Shown here: positions 7,540 to 14,162 of the stretch, in pieces
How the letters are laid out: every line of letters starts with the position of its first letter
Position numbering within the stretch: position 1 is the stretch's first letter
Assembly: GCA_002365595.1 (NCBI GenBank)
Contig: DFAM01000022.1
Span: 1-14,162 of the forward strand
DNA length: 14,162 nt
Source: Acinetobacter sp. UBA3106
Lineage (GTDB): Bacteria; Pseudomonadota; Gammaproteobacteria; Pseudomonadales; Moraxellaceae
Reading direction: 5' to 3'
Notes under the pieces: model-generated
Told to the model about the DNA's origin: nothing
Databases searched by the model: none
What the model saw: only the letters and a program-made list of their open reading frames with translations
Position numbers and translations under genes: made by a program

Positions 7540-8319
7540 TTACTGACCATATTGCTGGTTTAAATATTTCACAATTTGTGCCGACTCAAACATTTTCACC
7601 CCAGTATTCGGGTCGACTAAATAAGGAACCTGAATATCACGCCCCATCATTTCAACAATCTTCTCACGTTTGCCGCCCGATAAAGGTTGATATTTCCCAG
7701 GTTTTAAACGCAGTACTGCCGGTCCCATATCCTGCCAGCGCTCTTTAGCCACATTATGGTAAATATACGGTAGTTCAAGCTCGGTTAATACCGCTCGTAC
7801 CACACGGGTAAAAGGACTGGCTTCAAAACCCCATAATTCCAAAAGTTGAGCGGGTGCTGCACGATCTTTAATTTTCTGGTTAATCCAGACACCGCGTGCT
7901 CCATTAATGATGGTTCCAGCAAATGCAGCGACAGGAATTTTAGGATAATGGGTAAATTTTTTTGGTGTGGTTCCAGTTCGGCCATAATGCTTAAACAGAT
8001 AATGAATAATGTCCTGAGATTCATACATCTGAACTCCATTATTTTCATCAATAAAAAATGGGAGCTGTTTTTTTCCACCTTTTTCTTTGACAATTTTGCG
8101 GTACTTCTGCCCACCCTTCGGACAAGGATAAACCTCATAATCCAGGTTTAATAAAGTTAAAACTTCACGCACACGGCGGCAAAATGGCGAACCTTCAAAC
8201 TCATAAAGTTTGAGTGATTTTTCAGGTTGCTGGGGAAAAGCAGTGCCACTCACGCCACGTCCACCTTCAGTCAAAGATGAAGCTAAAGCCTGTATCACTT
8301 TAATTTGATGATTCACCAT
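7540..8319 (-). CDS. Tandem GST N-terminal (thioredoxin-fold) domain protein
   Basis: A 259-residue predicted cytoplasmic protein made of two related GST_N_3-type thioredoxin folds and no GST C-terminal helical domain. Repeat 1 (about 36-113): LKLYEFEGSPFCRRVREVL, LPFFID with cis-Pro P87, and MYESQDIIHYLFKHYG. Repeat 2 (about 159-257): LELWGFEASPFTRVVRAVL, VPYLVD with P232, and MFESAQIVKYLNQQYG. A basic Gly/Lys-rich linker joins them. The redox motif is SPFC in repeat 1 (C47 only) and SPFT in repeat 2 (no Cys), so at most a monothiol glutaredoxin-like chemistry is possible. The architecture resembles tandem-domain proteins of plants and cyanobacteria. It has a good AGGA start site and is last in a three-gene operon, 22 bases after the RraA-like gene. 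Glutathione binding is likely from the ES motifs; the reaction is unknown. Confidence 0.88.
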   Translation of the reverse strand: MVNHQIKVIQALASSLTEGGRGVSGTAFPQQPEKSLKLYEFEGSPFCRRVREVLTLLNLDYEVYPCPKGGQKYRKIVKEKGGKKQLPFFIDENNGVQMYESQDIIHYLFKHYGRTGTTPKKFTHYPKIPVAAFAGTIINGARGVWINQKIKDRAAPAQLLELWGFEASPFTRVVRAVLTELELPYIYHNVAKERWQDMGPAVLRLKPGKYQPLSGGKREKIVEMMGRDIQVPYLVDPNTGVKMFESAQIVKYLNQQYGQ

Positions 8320-8341
8320 TTTTATCCTTATATCTGGGTCG

Positions 8342-8854
8342 TTAAAAATCGACTAATTTTTCTTTTGCAATCACAATACCGTTATTATCGGCATAGATGT
8401 AATCGCCAGAATTGATGCTTACTCCACCAAAATACAAAGTTAAATCCACTTCGCCTATGCCTTTGCGATTGCTTTTTTGTGGAATTGCAGCCAATGCATG
8501 CACGCCCAGATCCAATTCGGCAATCGCATCTACATCGCGTACACAGCCGTAAATAACGACACCGTTCCAATGGTTCTTAACCGCTGACTCTGCAATCATA
8601 TCGCCCATCAAGGCACAGCGCATTGAAGCTCCACCATCTACCACCAGCACTTTACCGGTACCATCCGTTGCGAGCAGTTCTTTGACACGTGAATTATCTT
8701 CAAAACACTTTACGGTGACGGCTTGACCGCCAAAGCTTTTACGCGCGCCATAGCTTTTAAAGAATTTACCATCCATGGATGGGATGACCACCTGAATGTC
8801 TTTTTCTGGATTATCATCAAGTAAATCACATGTTACGAATGCTGGATTAGACAC
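8342..8854 (-). CDS. rraA: RraA-family protein with intact HMG aldolase-type motif
   Basis: A 170-residue member of the RraA family, usually annotated as regulator of ribonuclease E activity A. Aligning with E. coli RraA are FGGQAVTVKCFEDN (41-54), VLVVDGGASMRCAL (69-82), VVIYGCVRDVD (99-109), IGEVDL (133-138) and YADNNGIV (154-161). Unlike E. coli RraA, it has D85 followed after 20 residues by R106-D107, the D-X20-R-D signature of 4-hydroxy-4-methyl-2-oxoglutarate aldolases that bind divalent metal and pyruvate. It could therefore be an aldolase or oxaloacetate decarboxylase rather than, or as well as, an RNase E inhibitor. The start is GTG at 8854 with GAGGG 9 bases upstream; this site overlaps the stop codon of the preceding SDR gene, suggesting coupled translation. 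Confidence 0.9.
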   Translation of the reverse strand: MSNPAFVTCDLLDDNPEKDIQVVIPSMDGKFFKSYGARKSFGGQAVTVKCFEDNSRVKELLATDGTGKVLVVDGGASMRCALMGDMIAESAVKNHWNGVVIYGCVRDVDAIAELDLGVHALAAIPQKSNRKGIGEVDLTLYFGGVSINSGDYIYADNNGIVIAKEKLVDF

Positions 8855-8866
8855 TTTTTATTTCCC

Positions 8867-9532
8867 TCATTTGGAATTTTGTATGCGTAAATTATCATAA
8901 ATTTCAAACTTTTCAGTCTGCGTTTGCGCTGCATCGACCATAGTATGAGCCACCTGTGAGGCTGTCACTGGCTTATATTTAAATGTATCAGGAACCAAAT
9001 GCGAAAATTTTTGATACAGCTTTTGCGTCAGATCTTCCAACGTTCGTTGTTCCTGGCGTTCACCGATCAATAATGAAGGGCGCAGAATGGATGCATATTC
9101 TAAATTTAAGCTTTGAATATGCTGTTCCAGCTCCCCTTTGACTTTATTGTAAAAAATTTTTGATTGCGCATTTGCACCCATCGCACTCACCAGCACGTAA
9201 TGGGTAGAAGTTGCTTCCAGTAAATCGGCAAAATGGGCATTGATTTCATAATCAATATTATAAAAATTCTGTTTTGAACCGGCCTTTTTTTGTGTAGTAC
9301 CTAAACAGCTGAAGGCATGACTATAGCCATTCACATCTTGATCATTCAGAAGCAGAAAATCTTCCAGGACAAACTGTTGTACTTTTTTTAGGCTTTTAAG
9401 CTTGGGATATTCATGTCGAACGACTGCGGTTATTTTTTCGCAGCTTTCAATCTGATTAAGCTGCTTCAGTAGTTCACGGCCTACTAAACCCGTTGCGCCA
9501 ATCACAATTGCACTTTTAATTGATTTAGTCAT
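8867..9532 (-). CDS. NAD(P)-binding SDR-like oxidoreductase (TIP30/HTATIP2-like)
   Basis: A 221-residue Rossmann-fold protein of the atypical short-chain dehydrogenase type. The dinucleotide motif IGATGLVGRELL (11-22) gives G12-x-x-G15-x-x-G18. SAMGAN with S116 and YNKVK with Y128/K132 match the SDR catalytic Ser, Tyr and Lys. SCLGTTQKKAGSK (75-87) and LRPSLLIGER (150-159) are typical of the HTATIP2/YbjT-like NAD(P)H-binding group. The substrate is unknown. It is the first gene of a three-gene minus-strand operon with rraA and the tandem-GST gene (12- and 22-base gaps) and is divergent from rpsT. Its Shine-Dalgarno is poor (A-rich leader). Family assignment is solid; the specific activity is not known. 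Confidence 0.88.
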   Translation of the reverse strand: MTKSIKSAIVIGATGLVGRELLKQLNQIESCEKITAVVRHEYPKLKSLKKVQQFVLEDFLLLNDQDVNGYSHAFSCLGTTQKKAGSKQNFYNIDYEINAHFADLLEATSTHYVLVSAMGANAQSKIFYNKVKGELEQHIQSLNLEYASILRPSLLIGERQEQRTLEDLTQKLYQKFSHLVPDTFKYKPVTASQVAHTMVDAAQTQTEKFEIYDNLRIQNSK

Positions 9533-9611
9533 TTTTTAAGCGATCTCGATAGGTTATTACTAATGTAACGGTTTCTTTATAATTTTTATGCATCTAAAAT
9601 GTTGTCAAATC

Positions 9612-9628
9612 AAGTCAAGACTTGACTT
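9612..9628. promoter_or_regulatory. Perfect 17-bp palindrome in the rpsT/SDR divergent promoter region
   Basis: AAGTCAAG and CTTGACTT are exact inverted copies around a single A. Each arm contains a TTGACT reading outward on its own strand, one of which is the candidate rpsT -35. It lies 80 bases from the SDR start and 120 from the rpsT start. It may be an operator or simply two back-to-back -35 boxes. Confidence 0.5.
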
Positions 9629-9650
9629 ACCGCCATAGTTTAATCACAAT
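9622..9650 (+). promoter_or_regulatory. Candidate sigma-70 promoter of rpsT
   Basis: TTGACT (9622-9627, 5 of 6 to the -35 consensus), a 17-base spacer and CACAAT (9645-9650, 4 of 6 to the -10 consensus). The predicted leader is about 90 bases. The -35 lies inside the 17-bp palindrome. Confidence 0.45.
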
Positions 9651-9747
9651 ATGGCACTTGTTTACGGGCTGGTGATAATTCTTCTGATGAAGGTTTTCAG
9701 TTGCAATTTCAGCCCGCCCAGACCAATCTAATTCAAGGAGTGCACGA

Positions 9748-10014
9748 GTGGCAAACTCTGCTCAAGCTAAAAAACGTGCTCGTCAAAACGTTAAAGCACG
9801 TAAACACAACGCTAGCTTACGTTCTATGGTTCGTACTTATCTTAAACGTACAGTAGCTGCTATCGCTGCTGGTGATTATGCTGCTGCTACAGAAGCATAC
9901 AAAACTGCGGTTCCGGTAATTGACCGTATGGCTGATAAAGGCATCATCCATAAAAACAAAGCTGCTCGTCATAAGAGCCGTTTGAATGCACAAGTTAAAG
10001 CTTTAGCTAACTAA
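9748..10014 (+). CDS. rpsT: 30S ribosomal protein S20
   Basis: An 88-residue, strongly basic ribosomal protein that binds 16S rRNA in the body of the 30S subunit. The N-terminus ANSAQAKKRARQNVKARKHN and the C-terminus IHKNKAARHKSRLN are diagnostic for S20, and the length is standard. The start is GTG at 9748, with AAGGAG 7 bases upstream. A non-ATG start on an otherwise highly expressed gene parallels E. coli rpsT, which starts with TTG and is translationally autoregulated; similar feedback is plausible here but not shown. Codon use is biased to a few codons (GCT, CGT, AAA), as expected for high expression. Single gene with a strong terminator. Confidence 0.98.
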   Translation: MANSAQAKKRARQNVKARKHNASLRSMVRTYLKRTVAAIAAGDYAAATEAYKTAVPVIDRMADKGIIHKNKAARHKSRLNAQVKALAN

Positions 10015-10026
10015 GTTGTTGCATTG

Positions 10027-10052
10027 AAAAAAGCCCGTTGAGGGCTTTTTTT
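10027..10052 (+). terminator. Intrinsic terminator of rpsT
   Basis: AAAAAAGCCC, loop GTTGA, GGGCTTTTTTT: a strong hairpin with a seven-T tail, 12 bases after the rpsT stop. Confidence 0.93.
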
Positions 10053-10493
10053 ACGCCTTGCATTTAGTAACGAGTTTAATAGCACGTTGTCGTATTCACC
10101 ACTTGAGCTTCATCCTGTTCCATTAACTTAAAATCGTTGGGTAATTTTCCATCAGATCTTATCTATAATTCATAATAACCTTAGTTATAATCAATTTTTC
10201 AAGCCAATATTAACCATAAGAATAAAAACCGATTCCAGCGTGCAGCATCAACGTCTTAAATTTGCTTGAGTACAGCCATTGCGCATGGTTTTAATGATCA
10301 GGATTGAAGTCTAATCATTCCACTATCAACACTGGTTTTTGATCCATACGAATTAAAATGATTCGATCGCATGGCGCACGAGTTTTAAATCTGAGGCAAA
10401 TAAAAAGCCCTCCTGAGAGGGCTTGTGCGATGACTGATAGACTATAAATAGAGTCAATAGTGGCCTTATTGCGACAAAGAAACTATCAATACA
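10053..10493. other. Intergenic region between rpsT and the M66 gene
   Basis: Apart from the terminators, no gene is seen in these 441 bases. Two TATAAT matches occur on the plus strand (10164-10169 and 10186-10191), but neither has a credible -35 and no gene follows in that direction. Composition is ordinary AT-rich spacer. Confidence 0.5.
10400..10424 (-). terminator. Intrinsic terminator of the M66 peptidase gene
   Basis: AAGCCCTC, loop of four, GAGGGCTT: a perfect 8-bp stem followed on the minus strand by TTTATTTG. It lies 70 bases past the stop codon. Confidence 0.85.
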
Positions 10494-13247
10494 TTATTGG
10501 ACTAAGAGTCTTAAATTTTGTGGTTTTAAATAAGCCAATATTAAGCTGCTATTTGGCGTTAAATTGCTCCACTTCTGATTTCCACCTCCAGTGCAAGCAT
10601 AGCGAATTAGGTTTGCACGGTTATTGGTTAAGCGACCCGATTCCAAATCGAAACATTGACCCGATTGGGTAATTGCTGTGGTTTCAGGTTTCATTGTCCA
10701 GATTTGTGTATCTTTATCTGTTGCGCAGTCTGTCAAAATAATCTTTGCACCGCCGCCTGTACTGGTTAAGCATTGTCCTACTGCATATCTACTTTGAATC
10801 CGCCCTAAACCATCGTAAACCCACTGTTCCGATGCATTAGCACTACAACCACTTGAACCACTGATGGAGGTGTTGTATTGACCATTTTCAAGCTTTTCAA
10901 CTTTTAGGCAATTTGTACCATTTTTAATCAATGAGGTATTGCTGTTCAAATCACTTTTCGACAAACCCAGTAACTCAATAAAATGATTTAATGCAGTCAG
11001 CGCTTCAGGCTGATTGGCCTTTAAATCTGCCTGATATACATTCATCCAGCGGTTTAAACGGTAAATGGTATTTTGCTGTTGTGTATAACGATCCATCTGC
11101 TGTACCGCCAAGGCGCTTAACTCATTTTTATTCGCCTTATAAGCGTCATAAAGCAGTTGTGTCGCAGGCTTCAAGCTCACCACATCATTGGATGCTTGAG
11201 TTATTAATTCCTGCTCCAAAGTAGGCAACTCAATTTTCCTTAATGCACTATAACCCTCTGCTTTACCAATATGTACCGCAGGTGTAATCACATCGGTATA
11301 GTGCGGAATATCAATCGATGCCAATAACTTTTCATTTGCATTGGCTTGTTTGCAATACAAATCTACTTTTTGCGGCTGATCTGAAATGGCCAGATTGACA
11401 TGCAATTTATTGGCATTACTTCCCAGACGCGCCGGTGATAATGCAACGTTCTTCACCCTATTGGGATATTGAATATTTAACCAACAGGCAGATTGATCCA
11501 AAGCAGTATTTGCACTAGGTAAATCATAAACATTGCCCCAGTTGGAACGCGCAGCAGGATACAGCAGCCCCATCTGATTTACCGGGTCATATCCACCTAA
11601 AATGGTCAGCACAGGCTGTCCAAATATACGGGGCCGCGGGTAATTCTGCTTGGCCTGATACCACACAGGAGATGTTGAATTCGGCATAACCGGCTGTGCA
11701 ACTTCCATTTGGCGCGTATCTTTATTCCATTTTTTATAACCTGTAGGTGAAGTCTCATCCCAGACATAGCGGTCAAAATGCGGTTGAATCTTTAAAAAAG
11801 TACTGTAACCCGTGTAATGGGTATATCTAGAGATGGTGCTGTCCGCATAGCCTCCAGACATTGCATCTTTACCATAAGGGAAAATGTTCTGAAAGTTGGG
11901 AATCCCGTTGCTTCCATCCCATTTCCAGGTTGCCGTCCATGACAGATTGCCACGCATCATATTACGGTAGCCAATATATCCCCAACCGCTGTCTGCATGA
12001 TGCGCTGCCCAGAATAGATTATCTCCCTCTTGTCCAGGATAGTGCCCCAATCCATAATGATGACCAATCTCATGACTGAATTCATTGCCCACCGAATCAT
12101 ATAAGGTCAGCATGCCATTGCCGCCACTTAAACCGTGTCCCTGCACGCCATTGGCATAATTTCCCCGAGTATGATGCACGACTACAGTTTGAGTCAGCTG
12201 CGGCTGGCTTTGACTCGCCATAGAAGCACTGGTAATACCCCAGTTTGCAAGATTAATCCCTACACTGAATGTGGATTTACCCACATCTTCACGCATATCC
12301 CCTGCGTAATCTCCCCCTGTGCTGGTACTGGCAACATCATAAATGGTACCGTTGGAAACCATGACCCGATTCAAGGTCATATCGTCATATTTGGCAACCG
12401 TCATTTGTGCTGCAGGAATGGTTTGAAAATAATCTGTACCCGCTTTTTCTGGCTGCAACAGCATATAATGACCATTGGATTTTGGATAATCGGTCAACAT
12501 TCCGACACGAATGTTATTTACGACCAACTCCCCGGGCGCTGCAAAATCAATTTTTTCTTCAAACAGTTCACCGCTTCGATTTTGCTGATCAATAATTTTT
12601 ATTTGTAATCCTGGACGTACTTCATCCCAATTCAGTCTAGCTGACCATGCACGTTTACTATATGAAACGTGCGGTCGTGTATCGGTTTTATTTTGGTCTG
12701 AAGCTGGAATTTGCGTAGGATCTTGCAGCTTAATTTGGCGCAATAAGCGCCCATCTTGATAAATTTCAGCGGTTATTTGTGTTACATCACTCATATCCAG
12801 TGTCGGTGTAACCAGTAACAGCGCTTCTTTTTCTGAGGTTAAACGAGGCATTTTTTTGGCTTCGTTACCACTGGGATCTACCACATGGCCTTGAGCAAAC
12901 TGAACCATTGCTTTAAAAGAACCCTCTAGATCTACTCGAATATCACGGGTATTGCCCAATGCGTTGTAATCGTAATATCCAAGCAATGCGTCATCTATAA
13001 CATCTTTTGTCGGTTCAGGATAACTCTCTTGTTCTGGAACAGCTTCTTGTTCTGGAACAGTTTCTTGCTCCTGATCTTCTTCTGGAGTAATGACACCTCC
13101 AATAAAATCGATGATTTCATCAACAATTGAAGAGTCTGATGGTGCAGATGAATTTGAAGATTCTGTAGAGCTTCCACCTCCGCCTCCACAGGCCCCCAGC
13201 ATTGCCGATAATATACAAATATTTAAATACTTAAACTGTAGCTGCAT
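10494..13247 (-). CDS. M66 (StcE/TagA-like) zinc metallopeptidase lipoprotein with ricin-type lectin domain
   Basis: A 917-residue secreted or surface metzincin-type protease. It has a lipoprotein signal with lipobox LGAC (Cys20) and a Gly run, an acidic low-complexity linker (about 26-80) with a short Pro-Glu-Gln tandem repeat, a beta-rich N-terminal region, then the zinc site HEIGHHYGLGH (392-402: H392, E393, H396, H402). GKDAMSGG (459-466) is a likely Met-turn (M463). This extended HExxHxxGxxH and its surroundings fit M66; known members StcE and TagA cleave mucin-type glycoproteins. The C-terminus (about 776-895) is a ricin B-type lectin with three QW-like motifs (W809, W850, W893) and paired Cys, probably binding glycans. 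The start is the ATG at 13247 or the adjacent GTG at 13250; the site GGGG is weak. Stand-alone gene with its own terminator. Substrate and export route (type II secretion in relatives) are inferred. Confidence 0.88.
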   Translation of the reverse strand: MQLQFKYLNICILSAMLGACGGGGGSSTESSNSSAPSDSSIVDEIIDFIGGVITPEEDQEQETVPEQEAVPEQESYPEPTKDVIDDALLGYYDYNALGNTRDIRVDLEGSFKAMVQFAQGHVVDPSGNEAKKMPRLTSEKEALLLVTPTLDMSDVTQITAEIYQDGRLLRQIKLQDPTQIPASDQNKTDTRPHVSYSKRAWSARLNWDEVRPGLQIKIIDQQNRSGELFEEKIDFAAPGELVVNNIRVGMLTDYPKSNGHYMLLQPEKAGTDYFQTIPAAQMTVAKYDDMTLNRVMVSNGTIYDVASTSTGGDYAGDMREDVGKSTFSVGINLANWGITSASMASQSQPQLTQTVVVHHTRGNYANGVQGHGLSGGNGMLTLYDSVGNEFSHEIGHHYGLGHYPGQEGDNLFWAAHHADSGWGYIGYRNMMRGNLSWTATWKWDGSNGIPNFQNIFPYGKDAMSGGYADSTISRYTHYTGYSTFLKIQPHFDRYVWDETSPTGYKKWNKDTRQMEVAQPVMPNSTSPVWYQAKQNYPRPRIFGQPVLTILGGYDPVNQMGLLYPAARSNWGNVYDLPSANTALDQSACWLNIQYPNRVKNVALSPARLGSNANKLHVNLAISDQPQKVDLYCKQANANEKLLASIDIPHYTDVITPAVHIGKAEGYSALRKIELPTLEQELITQASNDVVSLKPATQLLYDAYKANKNELSALAVQQMDRYTQQQNTIYRLNRWMNVYQADLKANQPEALTALNHFIELLGLSKSDLNSNTSLIKNGTNCLKVEKLENGQYNTSISGSSGCSANASEQWVYDGLGRIQSRYAVGQCLTSTGGGAKIILTDCATDKDTQIWTMKPETTAITQSGQCFDLESGRLTNNRANLIRYACTGGGNQKWSNLTPNSSLILAYLKPQNLRLLVQ
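13028..13069. repeat. 18-bp tandem repeat in the M66 linker
   Basis: CTTGTTCTGGAACAG occurs at 13028-13042 and 13046-13060 with an 18-base period; a decayed third copy follows from 13064. It encodes six-residue units of the form VPEQE plus A, S or T in the acidic linker. Being a multiple of three, copy changes would keep the frame. Confidence 0.7.
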
Positions 13248-13649
13248 CACATTTTTGCCCCAATAACATCATAACTTCTCTAAAATAAAAAATTATGTGT
13301 TTTTATTAAAAAAATATATTTATCAAAAACTTACAGAAAAATATTATCTTAGAAAGAAAGAATAAACTATTAAAAAATATGCAAAGCACTTCTCTAAACA
13401 GTTGTATTTATTTGTTTTATTTTTTAATTTTTGGAATAAAACGTGGACTTGTTAGAACATTTATTTGTACGAAAATATTAAGGTTTATAAACAAAGGTCT
13501 TTGAAATGAGATATACAACTTTATTTTAATATGGCTTTTTTTAGTTTAGAGAAATATTTAAATTGCTATAAATAATAGACTTAAAAATTGATGCATCAAA
13601 AATGTGTAGCTGCATTTTATCTATAATTTGAGGTGTGCTTTTTAAACCT
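13248..13649. other. Strongly AT-rich non-coding region upstream of the M66 gene
   Basis: About 400 bases, visibly richer in A/T than the flanking genes, with no coding sequence. It must carry the promoter of the M66 gene, but the many A/T hexamers make any single call unreliable. It contains a perfect 12-bp palindrome, TTGATGCATCAA (13588-13599), and TGTAGCTGCAT (13605-13615), which recurs at the M66 start (13237-13247). No terminator is evident for the phosphatase gene. Confidence 0.5.
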
Positions 13650-14162
13650 TTATTTTATTTTTTCCAGGTTCTGAAATTCCCGAATCGATAGCTCATTCAC
13701 TTCACCACGCCAGATCCATTTCAGCTTGGACTCTAAAAACACATCGCCTTCAAACCAGACAAACAGACCTTCCATCATTTTTGGCCAGTCTTCCCGGCTA
13801 ACGGTATTGCGACCGGAAATCACCGCAATAATGGCCGCCAAAATGGTATCGTGACTCACGGCCAGACTTAAACCGAAATGATCTTGTGGATGAGTGTTAT
13901 AAATCAGTTCCAACACATCCACCACGCCAGTAATGGGATGTTTCATTCCTGGTAAGGCATTATTGACAAAACTGTTAATAAAGCCCAAAGCACCCTGTTT
14001 TCGAAAATAAGGTCCCGCCTGTTTAATATCCAGTACAAAACTTCCCGGCTCGACCAATAAGCCTTGCTCGACAATTTCAATATGATGGGTATTTTGTGCC
14101 AGCGTACTCGCGTCGGCCCCCTGGATCATCAAAGCAGCGGTATCGACACAGCGTTGGATTGG
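13650..14162 (-). CDS. Histidine phosphatase superfamily protein, 5' end missing
   Basis: The C-terminal 170 residues of a gene that enters from the right edge; the frame is open to base 14162, so the internal TTG/ATG near 14132 is not the true start. The first visible residues, PIQRCVDTAAL, match the substrate-binding R-C-x-x-T-A region of histidine acid phosphatases, and LAVSHDTILAAIIAVISG carries the second catalytic His followed by Asp, the HD signature of branch 2 (acid phosphatase/phytase-like). The N-terminal RHG catalytic motif and any signal peptide would lie outside the window, so substrate and location cannot be judged. It lies about 400 bases upstream of the M66 gene on the same strand, too far to assume a common operon. 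Confidence 0.75.
   Translation of the reverse strand, partial: PIQRCVDTAALMIQGADASTLAQNTHHIEIVEQGLLVEPGSFVLDIKQAGPYFRKQGALGFINSFVNNALPGMKHPITGVVDVLELIYNTHPQDHFGLSLAVSHDTILAAIIAVISGRNTVSREDWPKMMEGLFVWFEGDVFLESKLKWIWRGEVNELSIREFQNLEKIK

Noticed and set aside
9578..9583. Plus-strand TATAAT as the rpsT promoter
   Set aside because: A perfect -10 hexamer but no acceptable -35 at 16-18 bases; the 9622-9650 pair is better.
12135..12608. 157-residue plus-strand reading frame inside the M66 gene
   Set aside because: Antisense to the conserved zinc-site region; its product has no coherent domain and no ribosome-binding site.
10494..13247. Naming the M66 protein CpaA after the Acinetobacter type II secreted protease
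   Set aside because: The length, lectin domain and lipobox do not fit what I know of CpaA, and no chaperone gene like cpaB is adjacent.
13650..14132. Complete gene starting at the TTG/ATG near 14132
   Set aside because: The same frame stays open to the window edge and the extra residues continue the phosphatase family sequence, so this is a truncated view of a longer gene.

Overview
The window reads as chromosomal DNA of a gammaproteobacterium, very probably Acinetobacter or a close Moraxellaceae relative. The basis is the closely Acinetobacter-like phosphoglycerate kinase (including its N-terminal extension), AT-rich intergenic DNA, and the mix of genes. This is my recognition, not a database result. 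No phage, plasmid, transposase, CRISPR array, rRNA or tRNA gene was seen.

Layout, left to right. 1-1640: a small Ala/Glu-rich lipoprotein and pgk, both on the minus strand, separated by a UUCG-capped terminator. 1782-2758: a plus-strand two-gene operon, a DUF2237 protein overlapping a YceF-type Maf nucleotide pyrophosphatase by one base. 2759-3302: AT-rich spacer with a cluster of three hairpins that looks like a dispersed intergenic repeat. 3303-4472: roxA, a 2-oxoglutarate/Fe(II) ribosomal oxygenase. 4672-7232: a minus-strand two-component system, a LuxR-type response regulator followed with a 4-base overlap by a seven-TM (7TMR-DISM-like) histidine kinase. 7540-9532: a minus-strand three-gene operon, an SDR-like NAD(P)-binding protein, then an RraA-family protein with an intact aldolase-type metal motif, then a protein with two tandem GST N-terminal (thioredoxin-fold) domains. 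9748-10014: rpsT with a GTG start, divergent from that operon; a perfect 17-bp palindrome sits between them. 10494-13247: a large secreted M66 (StcE/TagA-like) zinc metallopeptidase lipoprotein with a C-terminal ricin-type lectin domain. 13650-14162: the C-terminal part of a histidine phosphatase that runs off the right edge.

Most genes are housekeeping (glycolysis, nucleotide clean-up, ribosome). The accessory or less understood parts are the M66 protease-lectin, the orphan two-component system and the SDR/RraA/tandem-GST operon. I see no convincing new multi-gene defence or mobile system. The most unusual signals are the intact D-X20-R-D motif in the RraA homologue, the asymmetric redox motifs of the tandem-GST protein, two palindromes in divergent promoter regions, and identical ATG-TGA start-stop overlaps in front of both lipoprotein genes.
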